Below, piece after piece: positions 1 through 11,250 of a DNA stretch of 64,000 nucleotides. The first letter of the stretch is position 1. Each line of letters begins with the position of its first letter. Made by a program: the position numbers and the translations under genes. A model generated the notes under the pieces. That model was not told where the DNA came from, did not search any database, and saw only the letters and a program-made list of their open reading frames with translations. Origin of the DNA: Aquilaria yunnanensis (taxonomy: Eukaryota > Streptophyta > Magnoliopsida > Malvales > Thymelaeaceae); assembly GCA_039654915.1 (NCBI GenBank), contig CM077598.1, forward strand, positions 78,892,041-78,956,040, read 5' to 3'.

Positions 1-985
1 CAATGTCCTCGCCAACGGTTCAAGTTTAGAAAATAGAAACTCAAACAAAGGGTTCAAGAGAATCCCAAAAGTACAATACCGGCAAAGGAAAAAGTCTCGG
101 GTTGAAGAACTAACTACGCTGAAGGGATGACCTCAATCGAGAGAAGTTCTTCGACCAAGGACAGCTCCAGCATTCCAGGGCATGGAACTTAGTAACATGC
201 TCCCAGATGATTAGTACCGAAGACACAACTTTTGTACTCCAAAGAGGGGTATGTGATAACCGAAGGGTTATCACCCAAATGAGCTCTTCATTTGGAAGAC
301 CTTTCATCACCCTCGGATTGACACATGACCAAACTTGGAAGAACTCTCTACACCACCCTCAGGTCAGCTATATGACCAACTCTGTTAATACACTCCCTAG
401 CATCCTCAGCAGAGTACATCACCAACCTTGAGAACATAGGACTATCACCCTTGACAGAAGAAATGTCTCCTGAATATGGGCCGCCCATCTAAAGGGCTTT
501 CTCCAGCCACCCTCAAGGAAACCCTTCTCCGAAGGGGTCTTAGTTCCTTGAAGGGGTCTTAGGGAGAAATGACAAATACAGTTGGGGGATCACTGATAGA
601 AACCTCGCACACGCCCCTACCCTTTGAGCATAACCACCTATGTCCAACTATAGACACCTTTCTCGAAAGGAATGGACCGAATTCGGCCGAACACATGTCC
701 TGATCAACAAACACTAGGCATAATGACCACTTCTCCCCAATCTCCTTTAAATACTCGGGGGATGCTCCTCGGTAAAGAGGATAAGAGAGGTACCCTTCTT
801 TTCTGCTCTCTAGTCTTAAACAACTTCTCCTTTCACATACTAACTTGAGCGTCGGAGATCCCTCCCCCGAAAATATACTTTGGAGAGCTCCTAACCCCTG
901 TTCTTCAAGTGTTGCAGCTATTACTCAGACGAAGGTCTACTGAAGGTTCAACATGTCCTACATCGAAGATGTGCTAAAGGATCAT
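1..985 (+). repeat. Tat-like gypsy LTR fragment (truncated by window edge)
   Basis: No open frame of note. A TATA-like TTTAAATA lies at 746-753. About 90 bases further on, CTTGAGCGTCGGAG (844-857) is followed by a C-rich run and a GAAAA stretch. The same arrangement, CTTGGGCGTCGGAG then a pyrimidine/purine switch, occurs on the minus strand in the LTRs at 18854, 24273, 34559 and 40181, so this is read as the U3-R-U5 part of a related LTR in plus orientation. The sequence after the motif (CTCCTAACCC, 889-898) also matches the Tat LTR downstream region. The left end is outside the window, no primer-binding site follows, and the right limit is approximate. Confidence 0.5.
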
Positions 986-1779
986 TCATGACCATGTCTC
1001 ACCAGCATATAAGCCTGATTGCAATTTCTCTTCCTGTCTTTGCACAAAACTCACTAAAACTTCTTCCTCAAAGCCATAAATTGAAACCCTACTTTTCTCA
1101 TGTCCCAACCAAGGTTTCCCATGATTCGAAGACCTTTATTTTCTACCGGATGACTGATTTTCTTCCCCATATATTCATTTTTCTCTCTATAGAGGTAACT
1201 TTCTCTTTCTATTTTTATTTGAGCTTTATGGCTGAGTTAATGGATTTGTTACAATGGCTAGGACTTGTTTGAGTTATTTGATTGATTTTAGATTCCCATT
1301 AAATTTGGTTGATTTTTTTGTCATGATTGGTGAATGTTGGTTATTATGGTGAAAGTTTAAGTTTAGGTTTCTGTGAGTGATGGAACTTGTGTTATGTATG
1401 GTTGATTTTATGAATTCTTAGACTTTAATGGATGTTTGATTGATTATTTGATTACTTAAAACTGCTTATTACTCTTATATGAATTGAAATTTAGTTGATT
1501 ATAGGACTTGGTAGTCTTTTCATGTGCTAGTAGATACGTTACTTGAGCTATAAGAAATGACATGAATTTGAGTTGCTTTGATTTGTTTCATTGACTTATT
1601 ATGCATTTAGCTTTGGTTATTAAGCCTAATCACCTTAATGCCTAAAATGTGTTAATTTGTTTTATATAGAGGATTTCAAGTCAATTTCTATTACAAGCTC
1701 TAATTCTCAAAATTCTGGATTGTTATATGGTATTTGATAAATATTGTTGTATTGGGAAATTTTTTTTGCCCTTTTCAAG
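986..1779. other. AT-rich stretch without recognisable gene
   Basis: A 94-codon open frame (988-1272) shows no domain and has the hydrophobic, F/L/S-rich composition typical of chance ORFs in AT-rich DNA. The stretch may be the leader of the ORF1-like relic that begins at 1780, but nothing in the sequence proves it. Confidence 0.4.
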
Positions 1780-2447
1780 ATGACAAAGTGCCAAGAGAAG
1801 CTACCAATCTGCACCAACAAATTGGTAAAGAGACGAAAAAATTCAAATCTTCTTCTCCATTCTAAAGAGGATTCACAGTAGGAGAGATTTGATAAATTAG
1901 TGGAGAAGCATTTTAAGGTTAGTCAAGTGATTGATTTGGATACCTTAGCCCAGCTTGGTATGGTTGAAGATGTTCAAGCCCTAGTGTATTTTAACAATTG
2001 GTTGTCAGTTTTTGACTATCAAGAGCCTGTTTATTGTGAGCCTATTCTCCAGTTTCTGAGAACATTGGAGTTTGATATGAAGAATATTAGTTGGACCAAG
2101 AAGATGTAGTAAGTTTCTTTTGGGTGAGTTGAGCTATGCAATGAATATTGATGAGTTTGAGTGGTGTTATAGTTTTTGCACTCTGAAGCATGTTGAGTTT
2201 GGGGAGCACAGTTGCTCATTGTGCGATTTTGGTGCCACCACCCCTGCCGCCGATGATTTTTGGCATGATATCACCGATGATGAGGCTGTCTACTAGCCTA
2301 AGGTATCCAAGGTGCCCAAGTTGCGGTCATTGGCTGTTCATTATGGGCACTATCTGATTGCACACTCTATTGTTGGATGGAGGGAGAGGACCGACATTGT
2401 GGCCAAGAGGTATAGTTTGTACTTTTATTGCATAGTTAGTCAAGTGC
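1780..2447 (+). pseudogene. Athila ORF1-like retrotransposon protein, 5' part (relic)
   Basis: Reading from an ATG at 1780 gives a lysine-rich start, a stop, then a segment (about 1890-2110) of the form LVEKHFKVSQVIDLDTLAQL, followed by a W-L-F-Y-Q-EPVY-E block. Further on come an FW-DIT acidic segment and a block resembling RSLAVHYGHYLIAHSIVGWR. This order of blocks resembles the plant ATHILA ORF-1 / 'putative plant transposon protein' family, which is retrotransposon-encoded and of unclear function. Several stops and at least one frameshift show it is dead. The frame runs into the solo LTR at 2448 and resumes after it with no loss, giving YFYCIVSQV then HCGLGHPFAWWMHNAA. The family assignment is from memory of conserved blocks and should be checked with a profile search. 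Confidence 0.5.
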
Positions 2448-4908
2448 TGTTACCACCTTCACAAAATGGAAAGATTACAACATAAGGACTTAAACTTATA
2501 TGCTTTAATTTTCACCATAGTGTATGAATTGTGAAGTGTAAAGTATTCAATATATATTCCCTTAAGTGGCACAAACAATGATAGTTTGGTCCTTAAGAAA
2601 GCAATGCCATATTGCCTAATTTTCAAGAAACTTGTGGCTAAATTGTAAGGTTACAAAAGTTGGGTACTCAGTTGCACAAATTTCTAAAGATGGACATGGG
2701 AAGGACATGGATGAAATTATGAAGAAAGGACTTGGATGGAATTAAGGATATTATTGGGAACCAAAGTGATTAAGAAGGCAAAGTTGATCATTTATGGTGT
2801 AATGCCAACTAAGGATCCAACTGTCCACCTTTCTGTCTAAAGGTTGTGATGAACTTTGAAAAGGCTAAACATCGTCAAAAACATCATTTTCCCAGCCAAA
2901 ATAGCTGGATATGATCTGCCTAAGTGTTGGCCAAAGTTTCAAAAATTTGCATATATGCCACCAAGGTCAAAGATAGAATAATTAAGGAAAAACTAAAGAA
3001 AAATCATTATTTCTTTCATTTGTTCCTCCATATTTTGACCCCCAGAAGCTAGGGTTCTTCCTTAAGCTCCTCCACCATCCACCATAGCCACCTTACTTCA
3101 AACAATCAAGAGAAAGAAAGAGAAAATAACCGAAGCATCAAGGAAGACCATAAACCCTAATTTTCGGGTTTGTCTAAGGTTTATTGGATTTCTAGGAAAA
3201 GTAAGGGTATTCTAAAGTTTCCTAGATTGTTTACTAAATTTCCAAACATCCATGAAGCTAAGACCATGCTTGGAAGAGAGCAAAAAGCTCAAGGAACCAA
3301 GTATGGGTTAAGGGGAAAGAAGCATGGCAAGGTTTTGGCGTTAGTGTTACCATGCTAAAGATGGCAACAAGAAATAAGAGTTTCTAGAGCCCAAGTTAGT
3401 ACTAACTAAGGATTAAAAGACTCCTAAGACGAAGAAAAAGCTTGAGGAAGGCTGCCATAGTGTTACTAAAGTGATATCTTATTATTTTATTGAATGATTA
3501 TAGACTAACCCTGATGTGTTATTACTGCCAGCATTACATGTGTTTGTTACTATGTTTGTTGTTGCATATGGTTGCCATATTTGTGTGTATGTGTTGTTTT
3601 TGTATGTCTTTATGTCTTTGGATTTCAGGTGGTACGTTGCTACGGAAGACTTTATATTGAAATCCCTTATTAAATTCTTTACAAAGAGCTTACTCTACGT
3701 TCTTTCCATTTTCAGGAACACCTGAAAGAGATCATTCAAACTAACAGTTATAGTTTGATTTTTCCTGTGAAATTTTAGGTACATGAATTTCAATATGTCT
3801 ATTATTAAACTAGTGTGTTCCATGATTTTTAGAGCACATTTGCTAAAATTAGTGTCGGTACTTTCTGCCTTATGCAGCAGCTATCTTTTGAAGTTTCTAG
3901 AGTGCATTGTAATTACAAGGCTCCCCAAGAAGCTAGTGTACATACCCAACTAAGCTAGGACATATGTATGATCATCTATTCATTTAAATATACTATGGAT
4001 GGTGTATGGATGATATATGAAGCAATAAAGTGATGTTTGAGGTTGAATGTTCAATTCTATCCATTTTGCAACTCATTAGCTGTTCCAAAGAAAATTATGT
4101 TTAATGATTATTAAATGCCTCTAAATTCAGGGGAATGACTTTCCCAAGTGGTTAAGACATGTAACAACCTTCCCATCTTGGTTTTGCACCTGGAAATGAA
4201 GTGTATGAATTTTATGAAATTTTGTATGGGATTATGGTCATTAGTTGTACAGATTTGGTACCTTGTACAGCAAGAGCAATAACTTACTGTACATAATGAG
4301 TTTGGCTATCAAATTTTGACCACACTTAGAACACTTCAAGATGAAGAATTTGGTTTTTGAATCACTGGATTTGGTGCCCTATAGCAAGAGTTATAACCTA
4401 TCAAAGTTGGCTGATTTTGTTGTGTACTATTCATATGGTCAATTTTACCCAGTTACGTATAAAATCCATAATTGGAAACTTGTACGGATTTAATGCATCA
4501 AATTTGTTTCCCTATGAAGGTTCAAGTGTATTAAACAGTTTAAGACCTTTAGGGAATGAGGGAACATGGGTAGAATTTGATTTGGACATGGTGTGAAGTT
4601 TGGACACGTGAAATGGGCACCAACGATACCAAGTGTACATATGATTGTACATGCACTTGGGGATTTCACTCAAATCCCATACTGAGCAGGAATAAAGAAA
4701 TGATTGTCATCATCGTTACTTCCAAATGAAATTGTACGTGAATATGTGTGTGATGGTCAGACCAATATACAAATATTTGCATAAAGACCAAGAGGGCCAT
4801 TTGGGTAATATAGTGAGCACTGTTCTGATGACCTACAGAACATGCATAGCGCCTGGGAATTGACACATTAAATATGGTCATTGTATTTAAGCTCTCAGAG
4901 GGGTAATA
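2448..4908 (+). mobile_element. Solo LTR, 2.46-kb family, copy 1
   Basis: Begins TGTTACCACC and ends GGGTAATA, an imperfect terminal inverted repeat (TGTTACC/GGTAACA with C to T at the end). It is flanked by the 5-bp duplication AGTGC (2443-2447 and 4909-4913). Removing the element and one AGTGC restores the reading frame of the interrupted ORF1-like relic, so the boundaries are well supported. It has no gag, pol, PBS or polypurine tract and is homologous over its whole length to 43569-46025, as expected for single LTRs left by LTR-LTR recombination. Short open frames inside (3170-3358, 3516-3725, 4357-4596) have no recognisable domain. The parent family is unknown. The TGTTAC start and 2.5-kb length resemble the chromovirus LTRs at 51570 and 55787 but I see no clear homology. 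Confidence 0.8.
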
Positions 4909-4913
4909 AGTGC

Positions 4914-5801
4914 ATTGTGGTTTAGGCCATCCCTTTGCTTGGTGGATGCACAACGCTGCTTGTAAGTTGAGGACAAGGCCCATATGCATTGGATCATTCA
5001 TTACAAGGTTGGTGAAGAACCTCGGCTCACTCTAACTAGTGAGGCATCTTACAAACGTACTAAGGTTGAGGTTGGCCAACTTGGACTCGTTCAAGTCTAT
5101 GAGAATGTTGAAGAAGACCACACTCATAAACAACTCGGCGAGGTTTACTTTGAGGTCACATAAAGAGATTCAGGCCCAGAAGCAAGCTACTGCAGGGACA
5201 CAAGCTACCTCTACTTCTGCTATTTGAAGCGTCCATTTTGTTGGTGATCTTTCAGTGGCACCATATTATCTTAGATCATCTTGAGTTTATGATAACACGC
5301 CTGATAGCAGTCAAGACCCACCTTTTTATTATTGAGGCAAGAAGCTTGAGCTTAGAGGATATGTGTGCATATAGTTTCCATATTCCAGAGTCACTGAAAC
5401 CTCTGGGTACATTCATCATTCCTTTTCCCAGCATAATGATGATTTGACTGACTACTTTCAAATGTCAACCATCATGGAGGATCAAGGTCAAGGGGGACGA
5501 GATGTAGCAAGCAATAGACGAGGTCATCAGTAGGAGGAGGTCATGGTCAAGGAAGCCATTGGGAGATAGATAAAGGAAAGAGTGGAGGTTGCTGAGGCTA
5601 GTACTAAGGAAAGTTGAGGAAGATGTTGCTGTGACTACCGTTAAGGAGGTTGTAGAGACCACAATGGATCCCATGAGTGTGGAGCTGAGTTCTGCGGTTG
5701 GGACTACTAGAGGTCCCACTGATCTTACACAAATGATGACTACTTCGAGCACCGCTGCCGATCTTCCACCTTCAGGATCATCTCTAGCAAGAGATGCTTG
5801 A
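4914..5801 (+). pseudogene. Athila ORF1-like retrotransposon protein, 3' part (relic)
   Basis: Continues the relic interrupted at 2447. After the duplicated AGTGC the frame reads WWMHNAACKLRTRPICIGSF and FITRLVKNLG, like the conserved 'PICIG-ITRLAK-LG' end of the ORF1 domain, then a lysine/glutamine-rich linker to a stop near 5226. A second open segment (5589-5801) is V/T/S-rich with PPSGSSLARDA at its end and probably represents the low-complexity C-terminus in another frame. Multiple stops and shifts are present. Function in the family is not established. Confidence 0.45.
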
Positions 5802-8651
5802 TGGATATTAGGACATGGATTTCATTGTCATTATTTTACATTTATTTTTTTGCAAATGTTATTGCTTTATTTGCTTTATTTCCTTTAGTTCTGCCTTGGC
5901 ATTGATATTGGAGGATCAGTTTCTCCTATTTTAGTTTCTTTATGCTTTCCTTTATTTTTTATATTTGCTAGTTCCTTTATTATTTTTATAGTTGATCACC
6001 TTTTCTGTTTTCATGGAAGCCTTCTTATTGAAACTAAAGCTCAATCAAACCTTTTATTGATCTTTCATAATGCCAATTAGCACATCAAGCTTCTAAATTT
6101 TTTAGGGTGGTATCAGTTTCTATTAACCTACTCTTTTCACTTTCTTTTCCATGTTTGTACATTAAGGGCAATGTACAGTTTAGTGTGGGTGAGGGTGTAA
6201 CTAAGGTCCTAAGTTTCCTTTGGTTTCAAGTGAATTTTCAATTTCTCATGATTTTCCAAAATTTTTAATTTTTCTTAAGCTTAACTATTTTTCAATCATA
6301 CTATTGAGCATCTTTTTATTGAAAGAGAGTGATTTTTAATTTAATGTCTTGAGTTCTTAACTTGAATATCAAGTATGTGATTTTTGAGATCTTTAACTTT
6401 TGTGCTTAATTGGCTTTGAAATGTTTTTGCAATTTATTAGCAAGCTAGTGGAAGATTGTCTTTAGATGTTATTTTTGCATCAAGTTTTTGTGTTTACTAC
6501 ACTGTTCAAGGCATGCTAAGTTGTGAGTTTCTATGTTGGATTTGTGGTAAGAATTGGTTGGTGGATATGTGGTTGATTGTTGAATAACAAAAAAAAAAAG
6601 GAATAATTTTGATATGAATAAGTTACTATTCCACTGTCTTTAATATTGAAGTACGTTTGGGTGTCTTTTGCTAAGGAAAGAGTCGATCACAACTCAAAAA
6701 GATGTTAGAGGCATGAGTATGATCAATGATCTTCTTGAATTGTGTTGAGAAATAGCTTAGGTATAGACAGTGCTCTTATAGTGTACAGTTGCTGCAAAAT
6801 TTGTCAACACATGAAGAGAATTGGTTAAAAAGAAAAAAATGTGAAAAGTTCAATTATTCACCCATATCCATGGTTTTGTGGTTTGCAAGTTTGTGCATAG
6901 TAAGCTTTAGCTTAGCATGGCTTGTGCTTTTTTCTTTGCTTGAAAATTTAATGTTTTCTTTAAGCTTAGAGAGATATGGGTTACTAGCTTAAGAATGAAT
7001 TATTCCCATTAAATTCTGTTGTTTTAAAAAGTATTAGATTCAAGGTGTTGCATGCTTGGTAGTCAGGTTAATTTCTCAAGATCTTTAAAGTCTCAATCCT
7101 CTATAATCATTCTTTGGCTCAAAAGTATGATTTCTTTGGCTCAAGAGTATGATTTTAATTCTCCTTTTCAGATTTTTCTTTTGAGTATGATATGCTTATA
7201 TTTATACATGTTTTCTATATATTTTTCTGCTTATGTTTCGATTTGTTTTTGGTAGATTTTGGTTTTTAATTGGTTCATATTTTGATTTCAAATCATATTT
7301 TAGATTTATTTTGGGTTGGAAGATTTTTGTTCAATTTTGGAGCTGAATTGCAAGTTTTGGCAAAAAGTTGGATCAAACACGACTTTGGACATGCCTTTGT
7401 CAAACAAAAAAGGCACGTGTGCATGCAGACATGCCTATCTTCATTGTCACGCCTATGCTCCTAGTTGTGTCATTAAATTTTTTGGCTTTTGCATTTCAGG
7501 AGTCAAACACATTCTTGAACATGCCAATGTTCATGAGCTTGTTTGCCCAAACACACCAACATCACAAACCCTGTTTGCATTGTATGAGGGTTTCTCAAGC
7601 TATTTTTAAGCTTTTCAAGGAGAACAAGTAGGGGACACCCAAAGGATGCTAGGGAAGGCCAAGAAAAGAGGAGGAGGAAAAAATACATAGAAAGAGAGTT
7701 GAGTCTTCATAGAAGAAGGCTACTAGAGGCTGTTATAATGACAAACATCAATTAATGTGATTTAATATTGTGATTGTTATTACTTTGGTTTAATATGATT
7801 ATGCCTTTCTTGCAATCTATCCAGTGTGCTTTGTTGCATTGATTAATAGTTGCTAGCCTATTAATTCATTGTGGGATGATGAACATATGTAGATAGTATT
7901 TGGTGTGTTTGTTGTGGATCACCGTTGGGCGAAAGGGATATTATTGTAGCTGAAAATAATAGGTGCGATATAATACCTCTGGATTAGGGTAAACCCAAGT
8001 AGTTGGGTCATAGGGCTATTAATGTACTGTTAGGAAGTGTGGTAGGATTTTCCATTCTATCAGTGACTTAAGAATAAGGGTTAGTTAATGGAGAATACCA
8101 GGGAGCTAATCTAAATTAGGTAGTACTCCACTGCCCAACTTAATCATATGCCTGCGAAACCAAAGTAAGAATAACACAATCGATTTCTAGAGGGATTCAA
8201 TCCTAAATATGGTGTATCTTATTGTTGATCGTCTAATTGTTTTCCATTGTTGATAGTTACTTAGTTTTTTGTTTGTCTACATTAGCTAGTTTAGTCCAAT
8301 TATTAGTTAGTTAGCTAAACAAAAGATCCTAATTGTCGATTGGGTAATTAAGAATCAGTACAATAGAAAACTTTGTTCTTTGGGAAAAACATTCTTGTTG
8401 CTTATGACTACTATACCTTGATGATAGGTTCGCTTGCTTGTGAGTTCACATATTTATAATTATAGAGAGGTTTGAAAAATTCACATTATTCATTAGCGTA
8501 GTGGGAAGATTTTTTGTGAACAAGAAAACACATCAGAAACCAACAATTACAAACCTAAACTTGGGTATTCCATGAATTCCTGACAATCCTAGGTAGGAGG
8601 TGGAAGAGTGCTCTCACACTGTTCCACATAGTTTGGACTTAGTTTGAATTT
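5802..8651. other. AT-rich non-coding region, probably retroelement-derived
   Basis: No coding signal on either strand. Overlapping short open frames at 7052-7690 have no domain. The only landmark is at 6159-6195, where ACATTAAGGGCAATG is followed by TTTAGTGTGGGTGAGG. This resembles the 'CATTGAGGACAATG ... AAGTGTGGGGG' tract often seen between the last ORF and the 3' LTR of Athila-type elements, which fits the relic upstream. An LTR may therefore lie somewhere in 6200-8600, but I cannot set its ends. Poly-A/T tracts are frequent, for example ten A's near 6588. Confidence 0.4.
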
Positions 8652-9005
8652 TGGGTAAATGCCACCAATTGTCCCTAAACTATATCCTATATTGCTTAAT
8701 CATCCTAAAACTATCAGGCATTGCATCAACTGTCCTCAAACTATTTAATTATTGCTATCTTGTCCTGTTTTCCATCACATCATTAAAGATGGATGGAAAG
8801 GTGGTACCACATCAGTAGTAATGTCATTTTTCCATGCCACATCAGCAGTGATGTTATTTTTCCATTCATTCTTAACAGTTGTGATGGATGGCAAGACAAT
8901 TAAGCATCATTGGATATAGTCTAAGGACCATTGAGCAACATTTGATAGTTTTAGGATGATTAAGCAACAATGGTACAGCTTGGGGGCAACTGGTGTTATT
9001 TACCC
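8652..9005. mobile_element. Foldback MITE (Mutator-like by TSD length)
   Basis: About 60 bases at each end form a terminal inverted repeat. The left end starts GGGTAAATGCCACC; the reverse complement of the right end starts GGGTAAATAACACC. Both continue through TTGCTTAATCATCC and TAAAACTATCA. The element is flanked by the 9-bp duplication TTTGAATTT (8643-8651 and 9006-9014). There is no coding capacity in 354 bp. A 9-bp duplication with GGGTAAA-type ends suggests mobilisation by a Mutator-like transposase; this is inference. The centre contains two near-repeats of a CACATCAGYAGTRATG segment (8810-8860). Confidence 0.8.
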
Positions 9006-9014
9006 TTTGAATTT

Positions 9015-9833
9015 CCCTGGTGATGCATTTGACATTTATGTGGTTGTGACATCTTCTATTCTTGAATCTGATGACAAAAAAATTTGGCATGCAATAATAG
9101 GACACAGAGGGCAAGATAAGATGAACAAGAAAGAAAAGGAAGGCCTTCTCTATTCTCTATCAAAGCTGGTCCTCCCAACTTGCCAACTTTGCCTTGAGAG
9201 TAAAGCAGCAAGGTGACCTCTCAGGAGAGCATCACATAATAAGAACCCCTTGTAACTTGTGCATTCTAGCTTTTTTGGTCACTTGCGTGTTGAATCTAGG
9301 TAAAATTTTATGTATCTTCTCACATTCATGGATGATTTTACAAGATACACCATGTTTATCTTATTAAAAAATCAACCATGAAGGTGGTTTGAGGCTTATG
9401 TTGCCTTGGTGGAGAATCAATTAGGCAAAATGATCAAATCTTAGGGGACTGATCAATGTGGTGGAGTATTTGCCAATGAATTCAAGGAATTTTGCGTAAG
9501 AAAGGGAATTACTAGGAAATTGAATTTTAGATATAGTCCTCAACTGAATGGAATGGCTAAAAGAAAGAAGAGAACTCTAACAAACAAGGTGGAGATGTAT
9601 AATTGTCGAGGCTAACTTGGGCATATCAGTTTTTGGAGATTTTTTGCTCACTACTCTTTATGTGCTGACTAGAGTGCCGTCCAAATTTGTTAAGAGCACA
9701 ACTTATGAGTTATAGTTTAGTGGAAGCCAGATCAAGAGGCCTTAGGGATATTTTGCCTATATCCGTAAGCCAAATCACAATCTTAAAAAACTAGGGCTAA
9801 TGTGGTGGAATTGTGTTTTCTTTTAATACTTTG
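9015..9833 (+). pseudogene. Old Ty1/copia element: integrase region (relic, part 1 of 3)
   Basis: Translating the plus strand gives a copia GAG-pre-integrase/integrase series. There is a zinc-binding segment with KKIWHAIIGHRGQDK and LPTCQLCLESKAA (about 9080-9215), then FMDDFTRYTMF (first catalytic Asp region, about 9325), VENQLGKMIKS, FANEFKEFCVRKGI and SPQLNGMAKRKKRTL. In the last, the catalytic Glu of the usual NGxxER motif is lost (MAKRK). There are many stops and shifts. The frame breaks at 9833 where a younger copia element is inserted, and resumes at 18076. The upstream limit is hidden by the MITE and decay; nothing recognisable of gag remains. Confidence 0.75.
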
Positions 9834-11250
9834 TGTTGGGTTTCGGGAGCCAAACAGCGCAGCGGAATTTAACCGAAACCCTCCAGGATCCAAGTGAAAC
9901 GGGCTAAACTGGGTGTTCGAAAATTTCATACCTAATTTTCGGTTGAGATCTCTCACTCAACTGTAGAGTCGAATCACAAAACTTGAACAGTTGACGTGTT
10001 CAGGCTCTCTATGGTATCCACACGAGCCTCTCGGGATCACCACGCTTCCACCACGTCCCGGCAGATGCGTTTCTCTTGCACTCGCAGTGCTAGCTTGTGT
10101 CCTCCAAGGAACTGCAAGAGAAGAGTGCGGCTGTCCTTTTTGGGAGGCTAGGGCAAGGAGACCTACGAATTTCTCACTTAAAAGTTGTATTTATAGTGAG
10201 ACTCAACTTCCAGGCCTAATGGGTTTCAAAGCCCTAATCCAATTAGGATTTAATTTCGGGCTTAATAATGGCTCAACTCCTTGGCCCATTATTAATACGA
10301 AATTAAAGTGAAACCATAACCCAAATAATTAGCCCATGCACTCTAATGATCCAAATAGCTCTATGTGTGCGACCCAATAGGCTCTTGCCATGTTGGCAAT
10401 GATCATAAATCACATTTATGATCATAAGCAATGAGCGGTGTCTAGCAACACATCATTGCTACCCAAGTGACAAGATTGTCGGTGAATCGACTAAACCTTT
10501 ATGATCATCACCGATATATGCCATTGTCCCTTTGTCCAAGATATCAAGACTAAGCACAAGACATGGAATGTGTCACTCTCGTATAGCCCAATCTTCGGTT
10601 TCTTGATTACCGAGTAGACCAAATTAAACTGACGACATTGATATCATATATCAACTCATCGGAGCATGGCCATGCATTTTCTAAGTCTTACTCTATCAAG
10701 GGGCCCAAATATATCACTCCCGTTACATAGGAGGGACAAATCCCATCTTGATCATACAAATCCCTCCGCATGATATGTGACATACCCAATGACCTCCTTC
10801 AAGTTCACTCAGTTACGAGCAACAAAGGAAAGTATCAAAGTATGTGACTCACATGTAGGGAACCTTGATGATCTTAGGTCGAAGGACTACATATACCATG
10901 ATCACTATGAGAATCACTTATGACACTCATATAACGATCCATGAAGTGTTCTCATGGTGGGTCGGTCCAGTACACAAGTTCTCCAACTTGTACCCATATG
11001 TAGACTACATATCTCATATTAGTCTCCACATATGCTAGTCATTATGTATTATTGCAACCCGCTCCACAATAATACTAGACTAGGGACGTTTAAGAATATC
11101 ATTATTCTAGGGTTGCAATTATGTTTATTATGTTACGCAGAAACAAAACAACAAACAAAATTGCTGGATTAATGCCTCAATAAAATATCATGACTCAATG
11201 TGCAAAAATACAATCATCTCATGATTGGCTTTTTGGGCACAATACTAACA
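9834..11250 (-). repeat. 3' LTR of copia element
   Basis: 1417 bp, beginning TGTTGGGTTTC and ending AATACTAACA on the plus strand (TG...CA). A minus-strand TATAAATA (10188-10195) is the likely promoter element, duplicated in the other LTR. It carries a perfect 12-bp inverted repeat with a 3-nt loop at 10399-10425. The 106-codon open frame on the plus strand inside it is regarded as chance. Confidence 0.93.

Noticed and set aside
988..1272. 94-codon open frame near the left edge
   Set aside because: Hydrophobic random composition, no domain, no promoter relation.
4666..5001. 111-codon minus-strand open frame
   Set aside because: Spans the solo LTR boundary and TSD, so it cannot be an ancestral gene; no domain.
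7270..7690. Overlapping open frames in three registers
   Set aside because: Low-complexity, no homology or codon pattern; chance frames in AT-rich DNA.
9991..10311. 106-codon plus-strand open frame present in both copia LTRs (also 16816-17136)
   Set aside because: Identical in position because the LTRs are recent duplicates; no domain, no conservation evidence, and antisense to the LTR transcript.
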